The notes under the pieces were generated by a model. It searched no databases and was not told the origin of the DNA. It saw only the letters and a program-made list of their open reading frames with translations. A stretch of 64,000 bases of DNA from Paenibacillus terrae (GTDB lineage: Bacteria > Bacillota > Bacilli > Paenibacillales > Paenibacillaceae), in contig NZ_JTHP01000005.1 of the NCBI RefSeq assembly GCF_000943545.1, forward strand, positions 1-64,000, given 5' to 3'. Shown here piece after piece: positions 47,027 through 55,803 of the stretch (its first letter is position 1; every line of letters begins with the position of its first letter). The translations under genes and the position numbers were made by a program.

Positions 47027-47080
47027 TTCAGACACCTCCATTAAAATATCCTGTATTTGAAGAAGAACATATTGTACATA

Positions 47081-47114
47081 ATTCGATATTTTATAATGAT
47101 ATTCGACATTATTA
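47081..47114 (-). promoter_or_regulatory. Promoter region with direct repeats
   Basis: ATTCGATATT at 47081-47090 and ATTCGACATT at 47101-47110 are 20 bases apart, two helical turns, about 60 bases upstream of the retropepsin pair. TATAAT-like sequence lies at the same place on the minus strand. The repeats could be an operator. Confidence 0.45.
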
Positions 47115-47185
47115 TACCATCTTGAGGTACTTTATATCGTAAAAGTCAATGTAAAGTAGCATCATTTTTTCATAATTGATTTAGC

Positions 47186-47220
47186 GCAAAAAGACCACAA
47201 CTTCCAGTCGGAAGTTGTGG
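47186..47220 (-). terminator. Terminator after the ParB paralogue
   Basis: On the minus strand CCACAACTTCC and GGAAGTTGTGG pair around GACT, followed by TCTTTTTG. Confidence 0.88.
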
Positions 47221-47256
47221 CTAATGTTTATGTTTTATATAGAAAATTAGACATTT

Positions 47257-48198
47257 TTATAGTGGTGTTTCGTTATTCATGTATGTTCGTAAATCTTCTT
47301 TTAGTCTCAATAATTTATGGTTATATTCATCTATCATGTGCTGCATTTTTTTAAGTTCCTTAGCACTTTCAGGAGGACTTAATCTCTTTATAATATCGTT
47401 TGCGTTATCTATCTCATGCAGTTGCGCCTTTATTTTACTTTTTCCTCTGTACTTTATACTGTCTTTACTGACTTCAAGAAAAGCATCCGATAATTTCTTA
47501 TTAGAATTCATTAAGAAGTCACTTATTTGTTTATTACTCGCTTGGTGTATGAATAAATCACTCTTTAGATCAAGGATGCCTACCAGGCCTTTTTCAATTT
47601 TCGATAGCATTGTAGTTCTGATCATATCTGTTGTTAAATGTTCAACAATTTCCGGTTTTAATCTGGATAGACTATCCAACCATTTTATCAGATAAGAAAG
47701 ACCTGAGATTGAGTATTTACCACTTTTGAGTTTATCTTCAATCTCAGAGTGCGGATAATAACTGAATATCTTTACACGAGGAGAGACGAAGGCACAACTT
47801 CTATTCATCTTACGGGCAAGCTCATTAAACGAGCATTTGTCCCAATAAATCCACATTTCATAAGTGTGCTTAGCCCATTCATAGACAGTCCAGTCTGATT
47901 TTCCTCCTTGAACGGAACCAAGACGTTCTTGTTCCTCCTCTATGCTTGCGGGAGCCTCAACCAAATAAACTGGTAATTTTTTTTGCGCTAACCTTTTAGC
48001 GGCATACCACCGGCGGTGACCCGATAAGATAATATATTGACTTCCTTTTTGATAACAAGTAATAGGGACTTCCCATCCCTTTTCTTTAATAACCCGTTGT
48101 ATTTCTTCTGTCTTAATCGCATTATTGGTTCGCGGATTAAAAGGATTAGGGATAACATCTTTAATATCTGCCATTATTAGCTTTGAGGTATTTTTCAA
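47257..48198 (-). CDS. ParB-domain protein, second gene of the sigma-ParB cassette
   Basis: A 313-residue protein. A ParB/Spo0J N-terminal domain runs from about residue 10 to 95 (IKDVIPNPFNPRTNN; LSGHRRWYAAKRL in place of GERRxRA), followed by a helix-turn-helix region (FNELARKMNRSCAFVSPRVK) and helical C-terminal parts. It starts at a TTG whose bases overlap the TGA of the upstream gene (TTGA), with GGGGAGGG before it, so translation is coupled. It is similar along about 200 residues to the ParB half of that upstream sigma-ParB protein. No ParA is near, and the GERR motif has His in place of Glu, so it is unlikely to be a standard partition protein. Confidence 0.82.
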   Translation of the reverse strand: MKNTSKLIMADIKDVIPNPFNPRTNNAIKTEEIQRVIKEKGWEVPITCYQKGSQYIILSGHRRWYAAKRLAQKKLPVYLVEAPASIEEEQERLGSVQGGKSDWTVYEWAKHTYEMWIYWDKCSFNELARKMNRSCAFVSPRVKIFSYYPHSEIEDKLKSGKYSISGLSYLIKWLDSLSRLKPEIVEHLTTDMIRTTMLSKIEKGLVGILDLKSDLFIHQASNKQISDFLMNSNKKLSDAFLEVSKDSIKYRGKSKIKAQLHEIDNANDIIKRLSPPESAKELKKMQHMIDEYNHKLLRLKEDLRTYMNNETPL

Positions 48199-49877
48199 GC
48201 TAATCCCTCCCCCGTTAATTCTTGTCTCTTTACTGCGATATTTTCGATTAACTTGTCCAATTCGGTTATTAATTGCTGTGCCTCTTTTTGATCTTTCCAC
48301 TCCAGATTTCCCAAAGACTCGATAGACTTATCTAGCAATTCATACACTTCTTTATAAGTGGCTTGATTCTCCTTCGACCGATTCATGGTCATTTCAATCT
48401 CAGATTGAGCTAATGTCTTGGTTGGATTCGATAAAAAGGAGAGTATCTCATCAGAAGTAGCATTAGTAACAAAACAGCGGTCGTTGGTTATACGGCTGTT
48501 AAAGCATTTATTTTCGTATTTGGTAAGCATCATTTGTCTGATGAAGTCTTCTCCAATAGATTCAACAAATTGGGGTTGATACTGATCTAATCTTCTAATC
48601 CAAGTGAGGATATAATCAAGCATTGTGATTGAGTACATACCATTTGATAATTTATCCTCTATTTCAGCGCGGGGATAGTATTTATAAACACGGATTTTAG
48701 TCTCTACATTTTTTTTGGATATTCCTAATTTATTAGCTAATTGATTATAGGATATACCGCCTGCATATACCCAGCGATCATAGATATTTTTCGCGATTTC
48801 ATAGGGTGTCCAATCGACTTGAACACTTTGTAAAGAACCTAAACGATCCTTTTCTTCGGCGGGACTTGATGGGGGCTCTACGATAAATACGGGTATTTTT
48901 TTATGACCTAAGGCCTTCGCGGCATTCCATCTACGATGTCCGGCCAGCAAAATATAATACTGTCCTTTTTGATAGCATGTTACTGGTTCCTCCCAACTCT
49001 TTGATGTCAGCACTTCTTGTAGTTGTTCTATATTTACCGAAAGATCTTTCCTCGGGTTTTTGGGATTGGCCCATATAAGTTCAATTTCTACCCACTCAAA
49101 ATTTTTCTTTTCATCAGTTTGTGCGGTTTGTCTAATACCCTCCAAATTTGATATTTGCATAAGCAATTCCTCGCTTCTAGTTTTGATTTTTTGGTTATCA
49201 ACCCCACATTTTGCGAGTATCTCATCAATTATCTCTATTAATTGAGAAGCAGGGATGCCGCAATGCTCGATAATATTTTCCCTGCTATAGCCTCCAATTA
49301 GCATTTGTGCAATCTTTTTTTCAATGATAGAAAACCCATTGAAGACTTCAATCTGAAATAAGTCATCCGAACTTTCCTCAGCAGTTACTACATCAATAAG
49401 AAGTTTACTCTGATGGTTTTTTGGGGTTGTGGACGCAGGTTCATATAGATAAACCATATACCTCATGTTTAGAAAATACATTGCTTCAGTGGCCATATTG
49501 GAGGTACACCCTAGTATATATGATATATATTGAGGGGATTGATTAATAAGATCCAACCTTTTAATTCTCAACATGACACTGTTTATTTTTTTACTTGGGC
49601 GTATAAAATTAAAATGTTGCACGATAAAATCTATCATTCTGCCTCTTACAAATTTGCGAGCGTAACTCCAAAAAAAATTATTGCCTGTATTGAAATCATA
49701 TCTTCTATGAGCTTCTATCAGTCCGACATAGCCTTGTTGGACAAGATCTTCTAACAACCATTTGTCATATTTCATCCTTGAGTTAATAAATTTTTTTGCT
49801 GTTCTGGTTATGTTTTTAGAGTAACTCTCCACTAATTCTTCAATTGTTATTTTTTCTTTTGACTGGGACTTAGCCAA
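48195..49877 (-). CDS. Sigma factor-ParB fusion protein
   Basis: A 560-residue protein with two halves. Residues about 10-90 match sigma-70 region 2 (LLEDLVQQGYVGLIEAHRRY, then GNNFFWSYARKFVRGRMIDF), 92-150 look like region 3, and 175-226 like region 4 (IEKKIAQMLIGGYSRENIIE, CGIPASQLIEIIDEI). Residues about 258-345 are a ParB N-terminal domain (NPKNPRKDL, LLAGHRRWNAAKALGHKKIP), followed by an HTH near 375-395 (SYNQLANKLGISKKNVETKI) and a helical C-terminus. TTG at 49877 follows GGGAGGGAGG. The next gene, a ParB paralogue, overlaps by four bases. I know of no described system with this fusion; a promoter-selecting or phage/plasmid-related regulator is possible. AT-rich compared with flanking sugar genes. 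Confidence 0.85.
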   Translation of the reverse strand: MAKSQSKEKITIEELVESYSKNITRTAKKFINSRMKYDKWLLEDLVQQGYVGLIEAHRRYDFNTGNNFFWSYARKFVRGRMIDFIVQHFNFIRPSKKINSVMLRIKRLDLINQSPQYISYILGCTSNMATEAMYFLNMRYMVYLYEPASTTPKNHQSKLLIDVVTAEESSDDLFQIEVFNGFSIIEKKIAQMLIGGYSRENIIEHCGIPASQLIEIIDEILAKCGVDNQKIKTRSEELLMQISNLEGIRQTAQTDEKKNFEWVEIELIWANPKNPRKDLSVNIEQLQEVLTSKSWEEPVTCYQKGQYYILLAGHRRWNAAKALGHKKIPVFIVEPPSSPAEEKDRLGSLQSVQVDWTPYEIAKNIYDRWVYAGGISYNQLANKLGISKKNVETKIRVYKYYPRAEIEDKLSNGMYSITMLDYILTWIRRLDQYQPQFVESIGEDFIRQMMLTKYENKCFNSRITNDRCFVTNATSDEILSFLSNPTKTLAQSEIEMTMNRSKENQATYKEVYELLDKSIESLGNLEWKDQKEAQQLITELDKLIENIAVKRQELTGEGLA

Positions 49878-50092
49878 ATGCCTCCCTCCCTAAAAAAGAC
49901 TATTTTCACAAGTATATTCTAAACTTCTTTGGAAATCTGTCATTCGTCAAAGGTTCTAATAGTTTGATAATAAAGTGTTTTTTTAGACATATAATTGGAT
50001 AATCAGACAAGTAATCTTAGGTCTCATATTGTTTTTAGTGATCTATCAGATCAATTTTATGAAAAAGATGATAGTAGGTATGTGGGCTTCTG

Positions 50093-50399
50093 TGCAGCGT
50101 TTATACTGGACAGGCTGGAGCTGACGCACTATTTTGACAGTGTGGTGGATGTCACAGCCATTCGGCATGGCAAACCCGACCCGGAAATCTTCCTCACCGG
50201 AGCTTCCAATCTGGGCGTTCAGCCTGCCGACTGTATCGGTATAGAGGACGCACAGGCGGGAATCCAGGCGATCAAGAGTGCAAGAATGTTCGCGGTCGGC
50301 GTAGGAACGCCCTCACAAATGCAAGGTGCGGATATCGTGGTGGCCACTACAGCCGAGCTGTCTTTGAGCATGTTGGAGAATCATTTTTTCAGGGGATGA
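50093..50399 (+). pseudogene. pgmB: Displaced pgmB 3' fragment
   Basis: About 100 codons match pgmB from AAFILDRLELTHYF to the end (AELSLSMLENHF), with about 9% nucleotide differences from 45964-46264. The HAD nucleophile part is missing. An open frame runs on upstream to 49995, but that part is unrelated AT-rich sequence. It marks the right border of the islet. Confidence 0.92.
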
Positions 50400-50414
50400 A
50401 AAAGGGAAAGAATA

Positions 50415-50450
50415 TAAAAAAATGGCCTGTCTCTGTGACAGGTCATTTTA
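50415..50450. terminator. Terminator
   Basis: AAAAAATGGCCTGTC pairs with GACAGGTCATTTTA between the pgmB fragment and the converging esterase fragment. Confidence 0.82.
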
Positions 50451-50477
50451 GCGTGTTTATGACTTGAAGGACTTTCT

Positions 50478-50672
50478 CTATTGAAATCCCCCGCCCATAG
50501 GCAAGTCTCCACGAATACCGATAATAATAAAATCCCCCGACAGCGGCTCGACAACTCTGTACATGTCCTGCTCATTGGACCCTTTACCGTGCAGTGTAAA
50601 AATGGTCGGATACGTGCGGTTGGGATCAAGCTGGCTGGGCAGGTGGATATCGTAGCTATATAAAGATGACAT
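50478..50672 (-). pseudogene. Truncated esterase (alpha/beta hydrolase) fragment
   Basis: A good ribosome site and ATG at 50672 open a frame with the start of a predicted phospholipase/carboxylesterase (YPTIFTLHGKGSNEQDMYRV, then IIIGIRGDLPMGGGFQ) which stops after 64 codons. Full members run over 200 residues, with the nucleophile serine well after this point. In another frame right after the stop a short stretch reads SIEKVLQVINTLK, which could be the true C-terminus, implying an internal deletion. It adjoins the right border of the islet. Confidence 0.75.
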
Positions 50673-51020
50673 CTTCTTTTCCTCCTCATACAATCCTAAA
50701 TAGGATCATCAGCACTAAAATATTAGTAATATTCATTTTATATTCATAATACAAATTCACTCTCTAAAAGAACGCATGTCAACCCGCATGAAAACTTTCC
50801 ATCTGCTCCCTCCACCTCAATTTACGTCCCAGCATTTTGCATTATTCGTTTCCATTCGCCCGCAGGTACAATATATAGACGGACAGAATCATTCCGATCT
50901 ATTATATTGCCGAATAAAAACCGCTCTCTGGATTAATGCAAATACTCGTTCCTAAACTGATATAATGGAAGAGTTAAGCTGTCATCAGATTGACTATTCT
51001 CTCTTAGGAGACTAATGCAT
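50673..51020 (+). other. Gap upstream of the SWIM gene
   Basis: No gene is seen. TATAAT at 50961-50966 about 55 bases upstream of the SWIM gene is the likely -10 of its promoter; a convincing -35 is not visible. The left part should hold the promoter of the truncated esterase. Confidence 0.5.
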
Positions 51021-52697
51021 ATGAAACCAACCTATCTTATGGATGATATACAGTGGCAGCAGCTTATCCAAAATGTAGCTGACCATTTTAATGACGTGAC
51101 GATTAAACGCGGCTTTCAATATTTTAAGCAAGGAAAGGTAAAAGAATTTACAATGCCTGACGCCGACCATATCGCGGCTGTCGTAGATGGAAGCGATCTT
51201 TACGAGGTGGATCTGCACTTGAGCGCTTTTGCTGCCAGCCGATGTACATGTCCGGTTCATAAGAACTGCAAGCACATGATCGCCACACTGCTGAATTATG
51301 CGAATGTGCAGGAGCGTTCCGTACATGCGTTGGTGAACGCCCATTCAGCGAGCTTCACCCGGTTGGCTACAAAATCTGACGTGCGCACCACCGCGCCTGC
51401 TTCCCGGTCCACTCCTTCACCGGATCGCAAGCAGGCTGCCAGGAACACGATCAGTAAAACAGCAAGCCGCATACTGAATTTGCCCATCTTGGAATGGCAT
51501 GACTTGTTCGATCAGTGCATCGCCCTTATCCACATGAATACGCAAAATTCCCAATATGCACAAAGCGCGCTGGCCTCAATATATGCCGTGAAGCCGCCGC
51601 TTTCACCCGGCATGGAACAGTTGTATGAATTGCACGCTCATCTGCGTGTGCTGGAAAAGCTGGTGCCTCAGTCACCTATGCCAGGCTATCCCACCCATTC
51701 CTATATGGGATATTACACGCAAATCGCCGCCGATGAGCTTAAAGAAGCTATCGAGCGTGATTTTGAGAGCCAGCTTGTCCTAACACCTGCCCTAACCAAT
51801 GAACCGATGCAAAAAGCACGCATGGCAGAGACCTTGGCCTATTTACGCCGAAAAATGCTGACAGAATCGCGTAACGGCACTTATTTTTCAGACGCGTACT
51901 ACCGATTTTGGCTAAATTGGATGCGTCCCCAGCAGAAAGATTCCACTTCCAGCATATATGCGGAGGAATTACAGCATTTACGGGCGGCTGAGGATGAGCT
52001 TGGCACAGCTTTGGCCCGGCTTCCCTGGATGCTGGCCCAAAGCTGGATGTATTTTTACCAGTCGCAGGATGATCAAGCCTGGTCACTGCTTGAGGAGGCC
52101 GAAAAGGCTTTTCCGCTAAAAATCTCTTCCAGCCAACTGCTTTTGTTCTTACATGCCTTACGTGAAGCCGAGGAATGGTCGCGCCTCAAGGACGGACTAC
52201 AGCATATCGGCCCCTTACTCCACAGCCATCGGGACGATCATTTGCACGATTATATGAACGATTGGGATACGGTTTTGCAGCATCTTCCAGAAGCAGAGCA
52301 GGAAATGTGGGATACACTGGTCGGAATGCTTCCTTTTGCCGGGGGAATGTATGAAGAAGCACTGCTTGCCCACGACAAATGGCGGCAATGGATCGACTAC
52401 CAGTTAAGTATACGCAGCGAGCCTTTGAGTTTTCGGGTGAGTGTATTGCAGCCCATTGAAAAGAACGCACCGGAGCTACTGCTGCCCTTCTACCATCAGG
52501 CGGTGGAACGATATGTGCTGGAAAAAAACAGATCTAGCTATAAAGCAGCGGTCAAGCTGTTGAAGCGGCTGTTCAAGCTATACAAAAAAATGAAGCAAGA
52601 GCCGCGCTGGGAGCTGTTCTTCACGACCTTCACCAGCCGCCATAGCCGCCTGAGGGCGCTACAGGAGGAATTGCGGAAAGGGAAATTGTTATCATGA
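51021..52697 (+). CDS. SWIM zinc-finger protein, YwqB-like
   Basis: A 558-residue protein with a SWIM motif CTCPVHKNCKHMIATLL near residue 76 (CxC...CxH), preceded by the GFQYFKQGKV segment usual in such proteins; the rest is helical. The ATG at 51021 lies ten bases after TAGGAG; an ATG six bases earlier is closer than usual. Its stop overlaps the start of the SNF2 helicase gene (ATGA). In Bacillus the pair is ywqB-ywqA. A nucleic-acid-binding partner of the helicase in DNA repair or chromatin-like remodelling is the usual inference. Confidence 0.9.
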   Translation: MKPTYLMDDIQWQQLIQNVADHFNDVTIKRGFQYFKQGKVKEFTMPDADHIAAVVDGSDLYEVDLHLSAFAASRCTCPVHKNCKHMIATLLNYANVQERSVHALVNAHSASFTRLATKSDVRTTAPASRSTPSPDRKQAARNTISKTASRILNLPILEWHDLFDQCIALIHMNTQNSQYAQSALASIYAVKPPLSPGMEQLYELHAHLRVLEKLVPQSPMPGYPTHSYMGYYTQIAADELKEAIERDFESQLVLTPALTNEPMQKARMAETLAYLRRKMLTESRNGTYFSDAYYRFWLNWMRPQQKDSTSSIYAEELQHLRAAEDELGTALARLPWMLAQSWMYFYQSQDDQAWSLLEEAEKAFPLKISSSQLLLFLHALREAEEWSRLKDGLQHIGPLLHSHRDDHLHDYMNDWDTVLQHLPEAEQEMWDTLVGMLPFAGGMYEEALLAHDKWRQWIDYQLSIRSEPLSFRVSVLQPIEKNAPELLLPFYHQAVERYVLEKNRSSYKAAVKLLKRLFKLYKKMKQEPRWELFFTTFTSRHSRLRALQEELRKGKLLS

Positions 52698-55600
52698 GCC
52701 AATATACAGAGACGATTACGGTACACATCCAGTTAACCACCTATGGAGACGCGCTTATTTATGGCGATTCGTCTATGAACTACAGCATTTCCGGCCAAAT
52801 CCTGAAGCAGCGTTTATTTGCTTGGCATGAGGCTTCTTTCTATGGCACCGATCTGGAGATTCAACACATTCAGGGCACGGATATTATCCTCCTCCCCTCG
52901 GAGCAGGTGATTCCCTTTCTGACGGAGCGCAAATTGCTGGAGCATATCGAATGGATCTGGGACGAGGACAATGCCCCGTGGCTTCGGCTGATCCCTCTAC
53001 TTGCCCATTGCATTGAAGCGAAAGCCTACGCGCCCAGCCTCACAGCATTTCAGACAGGGAAGCTGCAATGGATTTGGGATGCGGAAGTACTGGAGGCGGC
53101 GGAGACGTTAGAGGCGTTAGAATCGGGGGAAACGCTGGAAAGCACCAAACCGGCAGAGCTTGCTCTGCTTGACAGCCTGGAGAAGGACGAGCGCGAAGGG
53201 CTGGCTGCGGCGTTCTCGTCCGCCGTGTTTCAACGCTGGTACAGCACCGAGGCGGAAGCCGCCGATTTGCGAAGAGAATATCCAATTCTCTTCGCCCAAA
53301 ACCGCCCGGCCGCGGCAGGTCTGGATGCGCGGGCATGGCTTATCGCTATCGGCTGGAAGGCCGATACCGCGCCCTTCCGCCCGCTCCTGCAACTGCTGGA
53401 GCCAGAGCTGGAGGACGACGATCCGTCGTGGCAGCTCAAGCTTGTGTTGCAGGACAAGCAGGACCCGGCACTGCTGGTGCCTGTACGGCTAGCCGACGAT
53501 GGATACGCATCCGGCCCGTGGCCCGATGCGTGGACGGCCCATGTGCGTGAGCGCTCAGCCGGATGGCTGGAGCGCTTGACCGCGATTTTGCCCGCCGAGC
53601 AGCGGACCGGAAGCCGCGATGACGTGCTGGATCGCCCGCTCTCCGACGAGGCGGCGTGGCAATTCCTGACGACCGACAGCCATCGCTTGCTGGAGGGCGG
53701 TTGGCAGGTGCTGCTTCCCGCTTGGTGGGAAGCAGCCACCCGCAAGAAGCCGAAGCTGCGGGCCAAGGTCCGCCCGGGCGAAGGCGGAGGCGAGCGCGCG
53801 AAGGGCAGCTCGCTGTTCGGACTGGACTCGATTGTCCAGTTCGATTGGCGTGTTGCCATTGGCGATGCCGATCTGAGCGAGTCCGAGTTCGCCGAGCTGG
53901 TGGCCCGCAATGAGCGGCTGGTGCGCTTCCGTGGGCAATGGATCGCACTCGATCCCGCGCTGCTGGCGCAAATCCGTCGGGCCATGGCCGGGATCGACAG
54001 CACTCAGGGATTGTCGTTTCAGGACATCCTACAGCTACACCTGCTCGGCAACGCTGATGAGGCGGAGAGCGACGCTACGGGAGAACAGCCGGAGGATGCG
54101 GCACGCTTCCGGCTGGAGGTCGAGCTGAACGGGCATCTGCTGAAGCTGATCAGCCAGCTTGGGCGGCAGTCGGAATGGCCCGCACTGGAGGTGCCGGACG
54201 GACTGCAAGCCGAGCTGCGGACGTATCAGCAGGACGGATACGCGTGGCTTGCCTTTTTACGGCGCTTTGGACTGGGCGCCTGTCTTGCCGATGATATGGG
54301 GCTTGGCAAAACGGTGCAGTTTATTGCCTATTTGCTACATCTACAGGACATCGCCGCAGAGACGGGCGTCCGCTCCAGTTCGCTGCTGATTTGCCCAACT
54401 TCAGTGCTGGGCAACTGGCAAAAGGAACTCAGCCGATTCGCACCTTCATTGAAGGTCATGCTCCACTATGGAAGCAAGCGGGATCAGGGAGACTTATTCC
54501 GTGAGGAAGTCGAGCAAGCCGATGTCATCCTGACCTCCTTTGCAACAGCGACCCTTGATCAAGAGCTGCTGCAAAGCATAACCTGGGACTCGGTTTGCCT
54601 GGATGAAGCGCAGAACATTAAAAATGCGCAAACCAAGCAATCCAGTGCCGTTCGCAGCTTCCCTGCCCGGCATCGTATAGCGCTGACCGGGACGCCTATT
54701 GAAAATCGGCTGTCCGAGCTATGGTCGATTTATGATTTTATCAATCCCGGTTATCTGGGCAGCGCACGCTCCTTCAGCAATCGGTTCATCAATGCTATCG
54801 AGAAGGAACATAACGAACAACGAACGATAGACCTGCAAAAACTGGTTCAGCCCTTCATGCTGCGACGCAAGAAGAAAGACCCGGCTATACAGCTTGATTT
54901 GCCCGAGAAAAATGAGATGAAAACGTATATTCACCTCACCTCCGAGCAGGGAGCGCTCTATGACCAAATTGTTAAAGAGCTCATGGAACGGATGCAGAAG
55001 CTGGAGGGGATTGAGCGAAAAGGTGCTATATTATCTGCCCTTACCCAGTTGAAGCAGCTTTGTGACCATCCTGCGCTCTTAACCAAGGAGGCGGCCCCGG
55101 ATGCCACGGCTTCCGGCTATAGTCAGCCCGATTTCGAAGCAGTTATCAGCCGTTCATCCAAGCTGGAGCGTATTTTGGCCATGGTCAAGGAGCTGCGGGA
55201 GGAAGGCGAGCGCTGCCTTATTTTCACACAGTATATTGGCATGGGACGTATGCTCCAGCAGGTGCTCGCTCAAGAGCTGCAAGAGCCGGTGCTCTACCTC
55301 AACGGTAGCACGTCCAAAACCGCCCGTGACCGGATGATTGACCAGTTCCAATCTCACACATTGCCACCTGACGAGCAGCCATCCGTATTTATTTTGTCAC
55401 TCAAGGCCGGGGGCGTGGGTCTGAATCTGACAGCTGCCAACCACGTCTTTCACTTCGACCGCTGGTGGAATCCGGCTGTTGAAAATCAGGCCACAGACCG
55501 CGCCTACCGAATGGGACAAACGAAGGACGTACAGGTGCACAAGTTCATCTCGCTGGGCACGCTGGAGGAACGCATTGACGAAATGCTGGAGAGCAAGCAG

Positions 55601-55702
55601 CAGCTTAGCGACCAAATCATTTCCAGCACCGAGGGCTGGATCACCGAGCTGTCGACAGACGCGTTAAAAGAACTCTTTACACTACGTCGCGACTGGGCGT
55701 GA
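52694..55702 (+). CDS. SNF2-family helicase, YwqA-like
   Basis: A 1002-residue ATP-dependent DNA translocase. An N-terminal SNF2-associated domain is followed by the two-lobed motor: Walker A LADDMGLGKTVQ, DEAQ box VCLDEAQNIKN, LTGTPIENRLSELWSIYDF, and motifs V and VI in SLKAGGVGLNLTAANHVFHF and ATDRAYRMGQT. It overlaps the SWIM gene by four bases and is translated with it. The stretch at about 53000-54200, the N-terminal domain, is much more GC-rich than the flanks and is poorly conserved in such proteins. Confidence 0.95.
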   Translation: MSQYTETITVHIQLTTYGDALIYGDSSMNYSISGQILKQRLFAWHEASFYGTDLEIQHIQGTDIILLPSEQVIPFLTERKLLEHIEWIWDEDNAPWLRLIPLLAHCIEAKAYAPSLTAFQTGKLQWIWDAEVLEAAETLEALESGETLESTKPAELALLDSLEKDEREGLAAAFSSAVFQRWYSTEAEAADLRREYPILFAQNRPAAAGLDARAWLIAIGWKADTAPFRPLLQLLEPELEDDDPSWQLKLVLQDKQDPALLVPVRLADDGYASGPWPDAWTAHVRERSAGWLERLTAILPAEQRTGSRDDVLDRPLSDEAAWQFLTTDSHRLLEGGWQVLLPAWWEAATRKKPKLRAKVRPGEGGGERAKGSSLFGLDSIVQFDWRVAIGDADLSESEFAELVARNERLVRFRGQWIALDPALLAQIRRAMAGIDSTQGLSFQDILQLHLLGNADEAESDATGEQPEDAARFRLEVELNGHLLKLISQLGRQSEWPALEVPDGLQAELRTYQQDGYAWLAFLRRFGLGACLADDMGLGKTVQFIAYLLHLQDIAAETGVRSSSLLICPTSVLGNWQKELSRFAPSLKVMLHYGSKRDQGDLFREEVEQADVILTSFATATLDQELLQSITWDSVCLDEAQNIKNAQTKQSSAVRSFPARHRIALTGTPIENRLSELWSIYDFINPGYLGSARSFSNRFINAIEKEHNEQRTIDLQKLVQPFMLRRKKKDPAIQLDLPEKNEMKTYIHLTSEQGALYDQIVKELMERMQKLEGIERKGAILSALTQLKQLCDHPALLTKEAAPDATASGYSQPDFEAVISRSSKLERILAMVKELREEGERCLIFTQYIGMGRMLQQVLAQELQEPVLYLNGSTSKTARDRMIDQFQSHTLPPDEQPSVFILSLKAGGVGLNLTAANHVFHFDRWWNPAVENQATDRAYRMGQTKDVQVHKFISLGTLEERIDEMLESKQQLSDQIISSTEGWITELSTDALKELFTLRRDWA

Positions 55703-55751
55703 TGAGGTCTATAAACCTATTTTGGAAGAAGTAGATTATAGCACGGTCCGA

Positions 55752-55795
55752 AACTCCTTTGTGTGCATTTACTATCACATCACAACAAAGGAGTT
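55752..55795 (+). promoter_or_regulatory. Inverted repeat covering the ribosome site of the next gene
   Basis: AACTCCTTTGT at 55752-55762 and ACAAAGGAGTT at 55785-55795 are perfect 11-base arms with a 22-base loop. The right arm contains the AAAGGAG ribosome site of the gene at 55804, so the folded leader would hide it. Confidence 0.75.
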
Positions 55796-55803
55796 GATAG
55801 GTA

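Noticed and set aside
47257-49877. Plasmid or chromosome partition (ParAB) locus
   Set aside because: No ParA gene, no parS-like palindrome, the GERR motif is altered in both proteins and one is fused to a sigma factor.
49995-50399. A functional gene made of new 5' sequence fused to the pgmB end
   Set aside because: The upstream 33 codons are AT-rich without ribosome site, and the HAD nucleophile region is missing.
53230-54003. Long antisense frames in the SNF2 gene
   Set aside because: They arise from high GC content in the N-terminal domain region and show no domain or start signal.
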